From the NCBI GenBank assembly GCA_907163375.1, contig CAJQUW010009328.1, forward strand, positions 558,001 through 622,000: 64,000 nucleotides of DNA, read 5' to 3'. Within the stretch, counting starts at the first letter, position 1; each line of letters starts with the position of its first letter. The position numbers and the translations under genes were made by a program. Shown here piece after piece: positions 12,301 to 27,300 of the stretch. The DNA is from Prostheceraeus crozeri. Lineage: Eukaryota > Platyhelminthes > Polycladida > Euryleptidae. The notes below the pieces were generated by a model that saw only the letters and a program-made list of their open reading frames with translations, did no database searches and was not told where the DNA came from.

Positions 12301-15300
12301 ATTCTTCACACTAAACGTTTTCCCAGAAGTTTGACGACGTACAATCCATCTCTTGTAGCTTTTCTTTGCGTCATGTATTCATGAACTAAACATCTTGGCC
12401 TGTATTCAGGTTACTGTCAATTACAGCCATCATAACTCTCATTTTGTGAAAGAGATATGGGAAATTTAACTTTATTGACACATATTTCAACAAGGTGCTG
12501 TGGAATGATTAGAATGAATATGTATGGACATATGATGCCAATTAGAAGTGTACGGTATTGAAAGATTCTTGACTGACATGACGCAGGATGAGCTAAACAA
12601 AAAATGATTCGAGTACAATGGCGGCAAAATACCACACTCACTTAGTACTTGAATCACATAATCAAGTCAGCTGTTGGGTCAATGGCTCAGGGCTGTCATC
12701 ATCGGGTAGAGAAATTTAGCTGGTACTCCCAGCAAATAAAGTATCCGATGAAAAAGAGACAACGAGGTATGAGCGACTAGCGTTCAATTTTTCTATCGCC
12801 TTGCTTTACCGTTTTTTTAAATTTCGCAAGCAGCGATTGTTTTCCCAAATTCAAGGTAGGAACATAGGTAATGGAGCATATTGTAGATTTTTCACTTTGT
12901 TTTTTCAGCAAAATGACGCAACACTGCGCCAGGGGGTAGTCGAATGTCGACTGATAATGAGTAAGTGAATTTTACTTCCGCGGCCACAAGGCATATTTCA
13001 CGTCCTTCTCTGCAGCACCGAGCAGCGTACAATTCTATCTTCCATACGTCTGTCCGTAGTGACGTCATCATCAATTCTGTTTTCACGGTGGAGATCTAAT
13101 CAACAAGTGTTCAATAAGTCACGTGGTTACAATCTGCAACGAAGAAAAGGTTATTTAAATACTACGTATAAACAATTAAGCAATAGGTAATGTTAGTTAA
13201 ATATCTTTTAGAAATAAGAGCTACCATTATAACCTAATGTTCGGTTAAGCAATGGGTTGCTACTAAAAATTTTTGTAGATTCAACAATACTAATCTCAAA
13301 GTCCGAGTTTGCACGGTAAATGATTTTAAAGCAATCATTGTACGTAGTTACGAAAAAAATGGTTACATTGTTCTATGTGTTTTGCAATGGCACTATTGCC
13401 ACTTAAGTTTTCAAGTTTACGTTGATGCAGACGTCTTTTGGTTTTGCCAATATATTGGCAATCAGGCAAAATATTGGCAAAACCAAAAGACGTCTGCATC
13501 AACGTAAACTTGAACACTTAAGTGGCAATAGTGCCATTGCAAAACACATAGAACAATGTAACCATTTTTTTCGTAACTACGTACAATGATTGCTTTAAAA
13601 TCATTTACCGTGCAAACTCGGACTTTGAGATTAGTATTGTTGAATCTACAAAAATTTTTAGTAGCAACCCATTGCTTAACCGAACATTAGGTTATAATGA
13701 TAGCTCTTATTTCTAAAAGATATTTAACTAACATTACCTATTGCTTAATTGTTTATACGTAGTATTTAAATAACCTTTTCTTCGTTGCAGATTGTAACCA
13801 CGTGACTTATTGAACAATTCTGTTTTCGCTTGCTGTTCGTAAAGGACGCTACTTGGCCTTATACAGGTGTCCTGTTTAACTCAGGACGAGGCAAAATTCA
13901 AAAGTCAAAAATTCGACCGATCTAAACCTTTAAAGCAGTTGAAAATTATTGTTTAAAGTTCATAATTCCGTTAGCTTCCCACGGGTCAATAATTAGTGGG
14001 ATGGGCTTGGGAATAAAAATATCTCTATGGACATCCTTCTACAGATTTAGAATTTCATCTAGGTGATCAAAACTCCTATCCGTTATATTTCGGTCGCTTT
14101 GGCAAATGAGATTGCTTTCGATACATCGAGCGAATTGGGTGTCCTCACTCAAAATAATAGAGTAAATGCTAACAAACTAATATTGTCGCTTACCTTGAGC
14201 AGCATTCGTGCAGCAGTTCGGTTGAATGTGAGGTAACCAAGGGCAACAGCACAAGCACCACGAACCTGACGGTTCTCCGAATGCAAATGGTTCACAAGAT
14301 GATCAACAGCCCCAGAAGTGATTATTGCGTCTGGAATTCCTGCCCTTGTGTGTGCAAGACTTGAGAGATAACCAGCTGAAGAGAAAAATGATGATGTTAA
14401 TACAAGCTAGGAAGTGTGGAAGCGGGTGGCGTGAGGGCAGCGGGGCTTGACGGACTTTTCAAAACTACTGTGAAAAAGTCTCTTATACTATTGAAAATGC
14501 CTGAATTTTCATTTAACTGTTTTACAAATAGTTCATTTTACCAAAATCTACGATTCTAAGACCGATAGACAATTTATCTGATTCACTGCCATTTTCTTAC
14601 TCATTGCGCCCTGTCATCTACAGGCAAGTCACCCACTCATGTAAAGAAGCTACATGTTGGCGGGAATTCCTTGAAGCAGGTCCTTTTTCTCAGCAATAAT
14701 ATGTTCTGCTTCTTTAAATCAGAATGGAAAATAAGCCGGGATGCCAAAATGTCTGCTTCATCTAAATTTTCACAGATAGAACGGTTTTCTGATCACAGAA
14801 AGGGATTTCACTATTCACATCTAAGTCTGATATTGAAGAAATGATTTTTGTTCAACATTCATTTTCGTGGCAGTTAAATTTTGAATAGTCAGCCCATGTC
14901 AATTATTTCACACATTCAAATTGATTTAAAAATAATAGCAGAAATGAAATTCTGAGAATTTTGGTTGATTCATTTCATCAAATTTCAACAGATGCAACCA
15001 CGCACTTCGAGAAATTTTGTTTCGGCCAGTTGGACCTCATCAGTCGTAGGCAGGTTCGAACTAACGACGCAGGGGACAGTGAACAAGCAAGCATGCGCTT
15101 TAGCCACAATGTCATCGTACGTGCCATCTGTTGAGAGCGCGAATATGTCAGTAACGCATTGATTTACTGAGGTACGTAGGAAATGAACTTTTCTGCAATT
15201 ACTCAATACCCCTTTCGAAATTGAGGCGCTTCACGTAGGCACTACTCATTACATGTCCCCACAAGTAGCGTGATATTGAAAAATTTATTGAGTCTCAGCT

Positions 15301-18300
15301 GATGCAACCATCACGAGACATTGGTTCAGTCCTGGGGGAGGTTAACATGTAATGAGTAGAAACCATTGTGAACCACATCAATGTTTGATGCAACGTTGTA
15401 TCTTCCTGGCTGACTCACGCTCCCAACCGATGGTCCAGTGGACTTGTGGACAAAGGGTGTACTTGCATGTCTTCGATCTTCAGTGTCACTGGTTCGAGCC
15501 TACCAATGACTAGCAATGCCCAACATGCCAAAGCCACTCTCCTGCTCAGATAAGAATATCGCAGGCAAGAATGGCAGCTTTTGATAGTAGTAGCCGAAGG
15601 TGCTATTCGAATAAATACGGCACGGTTGAAAGCGGCATATTATCTTGAAATGAGGAGGAAAATACACATTCATCTTGTTCCACATCTGTCAACCTTTTGT
15701 CCGCAATCCTCTTGTCACTCAGTACATGCATTGCAGGCAATCGATGTCATTCGACTGGAAACATTGGTCTGATTGGGATAAAGTCAGACGTTCTACCAAA
15801 CAAGACAAAGGTAATGTAACAACGATTCCATGATAAGAACAAAAGCAGGCCAAGTGAAGTATGAATGATAAGTGTTTTTATCAGCTACCGGTTGTTTTTG
15901 TCAGTCGTTTTAGTCCGGCAGCCAGAGCGAGTTTCTGCAAGGATTGAGGCCCAAACTGAGACTTTCACAGAATGATGCACATCCTATGGCTTCTACGAAT
16001 CTGCGGGTCTGACGAGTTCTACTTAGTTCCTCTTCTTGTCAGACAGGATCAAAGAAAAGCACATGTCAATCCAACGGGACGCAGACTGCAGTTTTTGACA
16101 AAAATGAGATCTCTTATCAGGAGGGAAATTTCTGAGTCTAGAGCCATAATTTAGGGCATGAAATGTCTTCAGGTAATTTCCCATCATTTGTATGTGACAT
16201 TATCATGCTTCTGATCGGCGATGTATGCGAGAATGTAGTCCAATGTGGATAAAGTGGGCCAACATGTTGTTGGTGCCAATTCTGAATGTGTGTAATTTCA
16301 AAGATAAATAAACATAATAAAAGATAAAACAATCATGAACAAAGTAAGAAATGACCTGAAGACATTCCATGTCAAAAATTATGACTCCAGACTCAGAAAT
16401 TTTCAGCTGATGAGAGAAAACATATAAAATCTCATTTTTGTCAAAAATAGCAATCTGCATCCCATTGGATTGACATGTGATTTTCTTTAATCCTGTCTGA
16501 CAAGAAGATGAGCTAAGTGGAACATCATTCATAGGGTGTACATCATTCTGTGAAAGTCTCAGTTTCAGCCTCGTTCCCTGCAGAAACTCGCTCTGGCTGC
16601 CGAACGATTTATTGTTTATGAAATTGACATTCAATCAGTGGATAACTTTGAGCTGACAATGACAAAACTTTTATGACAGAAAAATAGAAATGATAAATAA
16701 CCATTATGACAAAAAACCCAAAATATCTGAAGGAATAATTCGCATAAATTGTTAAAATGATGGAAATAAACCAAACAATATGACGAAATCTCGATAGCAG
16801 TGTCAGTGTCTTAAAGATCATCGTCGGAGGCGGTCGAAAGGCCTTGATTATACGGTTTTGAACAGAAAATCGCTTTTGTTTGGGCTCCTCCAAAATTGAA
16901 TCAATAGCTCATAAACTTATGAATAGCCAAGCATGTTTGTATACAGAATTGCTTTCATCCTATTTATAACCAGGTTCAGTCATCGTCTTTGTGTGATTTG
17001 TTTAAGTGAATGCGATCACTCGCTTGCGGTTCACATCGCGTCATGTGATAACTTGATAGACACATCCATCATCAACTTTATTGTATGCAGTAAAATGATC
17101 ATGCACGGAAGGTTAAATGAATTTGCAATCATTCCAAGTAATGTGAATGTACGCAAAGGAACATATTATCATGTATATACAAAATTTGCTGTACTATTGC
17201 TGCATTAATTTGAAACTCAGATTATTTTGAATGTAATACATGAATAACCGTTGTACCTCAATTTCTTAAGGATACTAGATACTTTGACGTTCTTATGTTG
17301 AAATGGTTCAACTCAAAACCATGTTCAGGAGAATTCATCAGAAGACCACACTCATTCCAAATAGAAAACATTTTCATTTGGCATCAACATCGATCACATG
17401 AATACAAGCTAGTTTACCTCGATGACTTTACGGGAGCGTATACGGTAGACTATTTCAACAAGCATCACGAGTCGAGAAAATGTGATGAACAATTATGCAA
17501 TGGTCAAGCATTGTAAGAAAATGCGTCCGTTTGATTAGAAAGAATGCAGGTAAATCTGTTGTAAGATTGCGATTAATGTTAAGCACTTAACATTAACACT
17601 ACGTTAAGTGCTAAGTATTAAATGAAAGTGTCAATGTAGGCCAATATTATCTAAATTCAAATTAATTGGTGTTATATTTAGTGAAGCCTAATCATAAAGC
17701 ACTGAGTTGAAAGCACCTTCAAGATAGTCGTCGTTTGGTCTCCACTTGATTAAAACACCTGACATCGTTATTTTTATTCCATTAACAAGTAACGTTTAAC
17801 GCCTACCATCGCTGTGGCCTTGTGGTAGACTGCTCGCTTTTGCGTCCGGGAGATCTTGGCTCAAACCTTGGTTCGGTCAACCCTAAGACTTTTAAAATAG
17901 GTACACTCCGCTTTCTTGCGAAGCATTCAGTACAGAAAGAGTGAGAGTGGGAAAAATAACAACTCGGCCACATGGAACAAAGGCTCCGCGACTAATGTGC
18001 TACCGAGTATAAACAAAGTTTATTTAATTTATTGTTGAATTTCATTTAAATGAAACAGAGATAATGCTACTATTAGATACTTGGTAATATCTTGCACTTG
18101 TCATAATTCTAACTAAAATCGCGGTTGATAAAATCAGCCGTGTTTTACAATCATTTGGAAAGGGACTGAATTATGTCTATCTAATTAGTGTCAATTCGTT
18201 TAATAAAATCATGTGGCTACTAAAAACATTTCGCTTTGACCCGATGTGATTTCAATACGCAGAATCTGCTATGACTACACAGTCATAATAAAATACACCA

Positions 18301-21300
18301 AGTTTAACAAAATGACATGAGATCATACTAACATTCTATAAAATATGCTGATAATCATACATTTTAAATAGTTGCAATAAGCAGGAATAAAAACGACATT
18401 CTGGCAAGCATCGCATGAAATTTCAAAATATTAAAAATGTAATTTCAAAATCTCGGGAATATAAGAAAAGTTACTTTCTTTCCAAAGGCGATAACGTTGG
18501 CGTACATTTGCTATTTACTAGTATAATAGATTCATGGACATTGCTTCTATCCTAGGACATTGTTTCTTCGTATCAAAATGAAATTTATTGAAGTGTAATT
18601 CAGCAATCTACTGAATCCGCGCCACTGAAACACGCACATCTAATTCTTTGAGATGAAGTTATGATTTATTTTTCTGTTGTTGATACTCAGGAAATGACAT
18701 CTGCAGATGAGGCGATTAACATCTGGAGGAGACATTTCACGTCAAGCTTGAATACTCACCAGCCAAGATAATGACATTATCGTCATCCGACTTGAGATGT
18801 TCTACCAAGGAAGTGACACCGAGTGCGGTCAAACTGACCTGATCCATGTCAATTATGTCCCTCGCCAGCACCACGATCTGCAAGAAAGACCAGAAGGAAT
18901 AATAGGATGATAGTTAAGGATGGATATGCACAAAATGTATAAAAATGAATATCAGAGTATGTAGTCCGATGAAATGCTCTTGGCTGATTGCATTTCCATG
19001 CTTCCATTGATTTCATCAATGTCGTTCTAACATAATAGTACCTACGACCAAATCATGCAACAAGTCTGATAAACAATGTTCAAATCCGTTTACATAATGA
19101 AAAATACAATTTTATGCATAATGTAGGCATGTATGTAGCGAATAATCTTTCAATGCCCTTCTTGCTGCTAATTGTATGAAAGAAACTTCCATTCTGAGCT
19201 ATTGGCCTTCCCCTACACATAGTTTCCGATCGATGAATATGTGGCTATATTCGTTCTCCGAGGAGAAACTTAATGTTCAATTTTGTAGTAGTGTTATATT
19301 ATTTTCTCCTATTTATCTTGTGCCCTATATTTTCCGCTTTCTCATTACAGCTCTCATTTCAGTTCAAGACAGAAATATTATTCATCTAATTATACATTTA
19401 TTAGAGAGTACATTTGGCAAGAGTCGCCTTGTTACTGTGTCTGGGTGCGTGTGCGGCAAACCGCCTTGTAAGGCGACTCACGGGTTGTGTTGTGCGAAAG
19501 CAGTGCACCTGGGATGTCCTTATCACAATGCCCTTCCAGCCCATCTTGGTCGATACACGACAATACAACCGAATTGTTGAATACAACCGATGAATTGTAC
19601 ATGTAGTTGAACAATACGCTCGTACGAGACGAACCTCCTAATGTCGTTCTCTTTTGGAGTTGACCAACGTCTCCTTCACTTGATAGCAGAGCTGGCTCCT
19701 GAATATTGAGTACTTCGATGCTTTACTCCGCAGTCGTCGTTTGTCGACTTTCGAAGCGCCGTCCGGACATGCCTCATTTGTCAAGTATTCTATGACATGA
19801 ACATTAGTAAATTCCATGACACGACAAAGATGCGAATCATTGATACAATTACACCCTCTTATATTCTAAAGTGAATGTTAATTATTCACCTGCTCAATGA
19901 GCGATGATGGTCAGCTTTTCTGACCATCTAGTGCACATAATGATTATATTCACGAAATCATTTTCTCGAGGAGAAAATGAGTGCATACAGTCAGTTTCCC
20001 CCTGGCTAGGGTATCCGACTGTATAGAGAAACTGTATGGTGTGATTATGTTGAACAATTCATCTTCCGACCCGGAACATTAACGTAAGCTTTCAACTTTC
20101 CGGGGGAAATAAGTTAATGGAGAATATGAATAGCATAATACCGGGTGTCCGTAAAGAAACGCAAGGAGTGCTCCGACAGGGGGTCAGTCCTCAATTTCGC
20201 GCAGAAAGATGTTTATCACGATTTTACATGTGACTTGCATTTCCGAAATTCTACTGAACAGAAGTCTGCATTTATCATTACTTTAACGTGTTTTTCGTCA
20301 TTATCATGCTAGTGTTCCCTTATATACATTTATCGAATCCTAGAATAGAAACAAATATTAAGATCACATATACCGGTACGGTTGTCGTTTTGGTGCTGAC
20401 ATGTTGGTCAAAAAATGATATAATGAAATACAATTACACATTTTGTTCTTGGAAAATGAAACCCTTTTAGGAAATTTTCAATTAAAGCCAAGAAATATTC
20501 AATAGATTCTTAATACTAAAGCCAATTCTGTCGCGCTATGCATTTCGTCTATTCTTATTCAAGTGCAAACATGGACTGGATTAGAAAATGTTTTCAAATT
20601 CAGAGCTGCGAGTATACAGAAATCATGACGAATAAAATTATGGTTGTTGTTTTGTTACTAATTCCTCTGAAATTGCTTCTTATGTTCATTAAACACGTCT
20701 TATGTTCGAGGGATGATTGAGCATGATACGATGCTGAAATGCGTTGTTTTCATTGTGATACATGGACTCAGTTTCAAAATGATGATATGAACGATAAGGA
20801 GTGATCTATTACTTTCTTATTTGAATAAAGTACATATAATCTATGGAACTGTATGTATTGTATGCATGTATATGAAAGACCAATTCAATCTTTCAATTGA
20901 TTGACAGTCTGTGAAGCGCAAGCGTCTGTATAGTGCCATTTGAGGACTCGCTGAACCATTTTTTGGTCTAACGTCTTCTCTTTGTCGGTGAGTTTGTCCT
21001 TTTCATTTCTTAATGCTTCAAGTTTGTCATCCAGAAAATGCAGCTTGTATTACATACAATCAAAATTATCATAGAATTCGGAAATGCACTCTCGAGTCCA
21101 CAATAATAATTTGCTCACTGACACACCTAGCATTAAAAAAACTTTTTATTTCTTCATCTTTAAATTCGCGTCTCAAGGAGTCTCTATTTCGCGTTTCGCG
21201 TCGAGTTTTGACAATTTCGAGTTCAACGCGAAATTCGCGTCGCTGTCGGAGCTTTTGATACGGGCCCTGATAGAACGACTTTAATTTAGGAAACTAGGCG

Positions 21301-24300
21301 ATAAATTGTTGATAAACAAAGAAATGGGCCTCAGTTTTAAACCATGAGAAACACTTCTCCAGAAGACAAGTGAACGCTCAAAATGTCCAGAGCCTTGCCA
21401 ATTTTCTAAAACAAACATAAAGCATATAGAAGTCTTCATGGGATAAGGAAGCAATATTCTTCTTGAAAGAATTGCTATGAAATTCCTTGAAGAATGAAGT
21501 GACCTGCTATAATTTAGCAGAATAGTCAAATATCAATTTGGTCTTATGAGATCATCAGCAGGAACTTAAATAAATTTCAATCTCTACTCCTGAACAGTGG
21601 ATAGCAAGCTGAAAACGAAATTTGCCGTTGTTGTGAAGTACTGTCAATTTCTTTCAAAATATTAAAAGCTCAGAGATATGATCCCTGTGCTTCTTATATT
21701 TTCATGATTTCTCTTTCATTTGCTTCGAGAAGATTTTGTGAGAACTAACCTCAGATATCGTGTCATGTTCCTTTCACCTTTTGCCATATCTTCAGATCAC
21801 TTCTGGATGAAGTTGAAATATAGATAATCTTGTCGCTTCTCTCCCGAGAGGGAGGAGGTTTAATGCTATTTTTAATATTTCTCATCGCACGGTGATTGCA
21901 TAGACTGCTATGTACAGTGCCTCTAAATTATGTTGATTATAAGCAATTATGCATGTGAAGACATAATAGAAATACAACAATAATAACCACAATGGCTAGG
22001 TATGATGCAAATCTGAAACTCTTCTGAAACACATTAACTATAAAGAAGAGCGCTTGAAAAGCCACTCATTGTACTGAGTTAAGCCATGGAAGTAGAATCA
22101 TTAATATTTCCTATTTGGAGTTCGAAGTGTATCGAAATTCCGGTGGGTAGGGGGCAATCGGCCTCCAGGCTTAGAAGTGTTTTATGATTTCACAAATTAC
22201 ACATGACATAAAATAATTGACGTGTGAACTATTGCTGGCATTCATTCAATGAGATTCCCCCATCTTCAAACTATAAATGGCAATTCAAAATATCAAATTA
22301 AAAAAATGTATTATAATTTTTAAAATTTCGTGTTAAAAGAATTAAATTACAATTTTTTCCGTTCATGTTTGAATATTTTTAAGTTATGTCAAACTTTGGC
22401 AAAAACCCTTGATGATTCCCAATCATGAAAAAAGCAAATAAATATTCTAGAAAGCATTTTTGACTACAAAAGACATTGATAAGATTGATTTATGCAAGTA
22501 ATACAACTCATGACCCGCCTATGATTTTTTTTCATGAGCAATCGCTCTAATAACAGTGCTCCTTGTGCCTGAAATCTCAGAATTCAAGCCTGGCAAAAAT
22601 GAAAGCTGCTTGTACATTAAAGATCGCTACCAATTTAATGATCAACAATTCCATTGTTCCAAAATCATAAGTTACCGCTGATGTCAATTTTAGTCTCATT
22701 TAACTAATTCCGCTATAAGAATGTAGAAATTGTCTTATTATTAGATCGATGTAGTGTTGCTAGGTCTATGTTAATTATTAGATCGATTATCCCAGGTCGC
22801 CTGGAAACGGCTACTACCGGTATTGTTAGAAATCGCTTCATGATTTCATCTCGCGCTTATCACCTTAAAATTTTAACTGACAATATAGTCTTGATATTGA
22901 TAGAAAACTTTTGATTAGTTGAAGCTGATGCGAGACACTAATCTCGAGACAATTGAAACTAGTAAACAGACGCGCTTGTTCCTGAGAGGATTATGCCTAT
23001 CCGCTTAAAGAAATGTATGTTTGCTTACGCATTATCGACTTCGCCCAGAACTGACTGCAACCGTTGTCCATCACCTAGTGTGGTTAATGTACACACAGAA
23101 CAAAGAAAAACTAAGAAATAAGGTTTTTATGTCGAATATTTCCTCAAGCGGATCCCCTTCAGTACGCTGTCCCATTTTGCATGGGACTAAATTCTCATCG
23201 GATTGTTGGATTCCCACCAATAGGCCTGATGAAAATGGATGACAATTAGATGAAATAGAGTACAGTTGAATTGATAAAGTCAGATCTCATACAGTGGCAA
23301 TAAAGAAAAGGCAAAAATTAAAACTGATAAGTACATATAGAATGTGGTTGTTGATCATGAAACATCAGTGAAAAAAGTAAAAGAAAAAGTATCAAAAAAA
23401 CAAGAATTGTCCACAGTAGTACTATAAAAAGTTCTGGTGCACAAGTATAGAAATTCGTCATTCGACAAGTCGACTATTTTTCACGCGGTAAGTGGATTAT
23501 TATAAGACCGAAGATTGGCCACTCTACTTTCCGCACGCATGGATAGGATTAAAGAGGCTATTCCATTACATAAAACAACTAAAAATCTAGCATTACTACT
23601 TCTGCTTCCCCAAAACCACGAGCAGCTATTAGAGACCTCCTCTGCACGTATACGAGTATACGACCGCGAAGTGCAGTTCTCTACTATTATCATAAGGTCA
23701 AGGTTGACCTTTGAAAAAAGCCTAGTGATTAACCGAAACTGTCGAGGATGGCGTTGCAAATCAGCTAATCCTCTCTCACTGTAACTGTAATAATTTCAAG
23801 GGCTCATTTAAGCTTGGTTGTCTTTCAAATTAACCTAAGCATAATCCGTAGTGACAGACAGTCTTCAAACTGTTTCTAAGGTTCACAACACTGGTTACTA
23901 TTTGTACTTTGCACATTCGTTGGTCAACTATAAATCAAATACACAAACCGCGCAGCGATCTGTTATCGCAGTCGGTGATCTGCATCGAGGTGGAACTCTA
24001 CTAAAGTTAAATGTGCATTGTGTGATCACTGGACACTCTCTTTTAAGTGAATTCATTCTGATTCTGTAAAGACTCAAGCATGGATTTCATCACTGTGTCA
24101 CTTGCTTTGTTGGTCATCGTTTGTTTTTATCTCTATTTAAGAAGAAATAAATTACCTGCAGGAATGCCACCAGTGGTAAAAAGAGGTTATCCTCTACTTG
24201 GCAACGCACTCGAATTCTCTCCGCGGGACTACATTACATTTAAAAAATATAGAGAATTATACGGTGAAATGTGTGTCGTATACCTCGGAACATCTCCATC

Positions 24301-27300
24301 AGTGCTCTTAAATTCTTACCGATCAATATATGAGGCATTTGTCGGTCAAGCCGATACTTTCTCTGGCAGACCGAGCAGTCCATTCGAGGATTTGCTCACA
24401 CGCAAGTCGGGCATAATGCTTCGAGATGACCCACAATGTCTCGAGCTGCGTCGTTTCGTGGTTCGAATGTTGCGCGAGTTTGGAATGGGAAGATCGATGT
24501 CTGAATCTATAGTTCAAGAAGAATGTCAAACTCTTGTAGAGTATCTAAGAAGGATGCAAGGAAAACCGATTGATTCAAGGCAACACTTCAAAACGCACAC
24601 CTTCAGCATCATTTCTCGTTTCACATTCAATGAAAGTTATTCCACTGAAGATGAAGGCGCGAAAGAATTCTTTAAATTGCTCGATTGTATTTTGAAAGTA
24701 GGCTTCTTGGATATATTTGCTTATTTATTTCCTATTATTTCCAAATATTCATTCTTGACAAAACTAAACGATCGAATATCTTCCGTCCGTCTCAACCACG
24801 AGACAATGTACAAGTATGTTCGCAGGAAAGTTGAGCAACATCGTAACAAACTTCTGTCGATGGAGGAACTTCCGAGTGAGCTGAGTGAAGCCTCTGATGT
24901 GTGTGAAGCCATGCTAATCGAGCAAGTGTTAAGAGAGAAAGATTCCCCAAACAATCATCTTTTTACCGAATGGCAAGTCATTCGAACAGTGTTCGAACTA
25001 TTTCTTGCTGGCACTGATACAACTGCCTCTACACTGTCCTGGTGTATATTGCTACTTGCTCTGAATGAGGATATACAAGAGCACGTTCATCAAGAGATAG
25101 ATGATAAAATTGGCTCTGACCGCTTGCCATGTATCGCTGATTTGAAAGAACTGCATTATATCCACGCATTTATGGACGAAGTTCTTCGATACTCAAGTCT
25201 AGTTGGTTCTAATGTTCTTCATCGCACAACAAAGGCAACGAATCTTCTAGGTTACCACATTCCAGAGAACATGATCATATTAAGCAATCTCTATGGTGTG
25301 CACCGTGATCCAGAATTCTGGGAAAGACCAGATGAATTTTATCCAAACCATTTTCTAAATGACGAAGGAGAATATCGAGCTTCAAAGTATCTCATACCAT
25401 TTTCAGCCGGTAAACGAGCGTGCCTTGGAGAAGGATTGGCAAAACTCGAGATCTTCATCACATTAGTCTCGATATTACAGACATTCAATGTAAGCCTTGT
25501 TCGCAATTCGGACACCAAAATAGAAGAAATATTGGCGGGTACACCTAACGGTGTGCGTCATCCTGGCAATCATGAAATAATCTTCTCGATACGAAATGAT
25601 AACCAGCAGAAGATTTGAACAAGAACTCCTTCAAGTGGCTTGTGTAAATATATCTGATGGATTTGATCATCTGCATTCAAATGTCTAATCGCATAGATGT
25701 GACTTTGTTTAATTACATTGGGATTGATAGATTCTGAACTCAGTTCACAAGTAATCTGCCCTCGCCGCAGAAGACCAAGAATTTTCTGATTCTTTCCATG
25801 TTAACGCGAAATGAATATCTTAAATTGAATATCTTAAAAAATTTTTAAAAATTTTAAAATCATGATGTGGTGATGTGCAGTATTGCGTTTTAGTTTGTTG
25901 TCATCACGTTATCATTCTCCATTGAAGTTCTTTCATGCTGCATTTTTTATTCTTGTTTTCCTCATCCTACCATTTTATGCATGTTAGTAGTGTCATGAAT
26001 GACTTTATTTGACTTGGTGATGGATTCATTTGTTTACATGTAACTCTATGAATCATAGTAGTAAATGCTTTAGAAAAGATGGAAAGAAGAAGTCGCTCCA
26101 GGACCAGACGAACTCGAAATCGATGTAATAAAGGAAGTAGGAGAACCATTGACAAAGGAGCTTACTAAGCTGTACAACAGATGTCTGACCATAGGAAAAG
26201 TTCCAAGCATATAGAAAGAATCGTCTATCGGAACAAGAAAGATTTAAAGAATTACCGACCAATCAGTCTACTTCCCATGTATACAAAATTTTCACGAGGG
26301 TTCAGACTTGAAAAGAAGCTTGACAAAAATCAAACTAGAGAACATGCAGGCTTTGGTAAGAATTACAGTACCATAGATCACATCCATGTGCTAAATCAAT
26401 TAAAAGAAAAATACAAAAGTCACAACCTGCCGCTTTGCTCGTAGACTTCATCGTAGACTTCGAGAAGGCGTTTGACTCAGTGGAGACACATTCCATCCTA
26501 AAATCATTAATTGACCAAGGAATCGATCATCAGAATGCACTACTACTTGAGGACATCTACACAAGCTGCAGCTCAACAATCCTTAAATAAAAAGAAGATC
26601 ACTATAAAAATCAACAAAGGAGCTTGACAAGGATTGGACCCCACGAAACGGAAGGCGATCCAGAGGAAGACCAGCGGACACGTGGGAGACGTACCTGCGA
26701 TCTTACTGTTCAACGTGGAGGAGAGAAGCCCAGAACAGACGCAAGTGGAGACAGCATGCTGAGGCCTTCGCCATGCAGAGGGCTGATAGCAGACCATCTT
26801 GAATCCTGATTAGTGTCATGAATGACTGTATATGACTTGGTGATGGATTCTTTTATTTACATGTATCTCTATTAATCATAATAGCCTATGTCACTGTCCT
26901 TTCATTTCATTTGTTTGAGTGAAACTCTTTTCATGTCATCAGTTTCAAAAACATAATAAAGTGTACCTTCATCACGATCGGTCGTTCTGCCTAATCGCGA
27001 ATACAATACATGATCATAGACATTGTCAGGTACTTTAACAAAAGCTCCTCAAAAGAGCAAAAAACTTTGATAACTTGACAAACAAAAATAGCACATCATT
27101 TCCTGGCGAAAATGAGTCATTTGACAGGAATATACTGTATACTCCTAAATACAGTCTTTTAAACTCAAATCGCGCGGATTGCAGTCACAGATAAAATGTT
27201 CAAAAAAATTATATTTCGTCAAATGGTTTGTGCGTAGTACTGATCTATGTATTTCATTCTGCCATCTGCTGACACCTGATAAGTTCGAGGGGCGCAAAGG

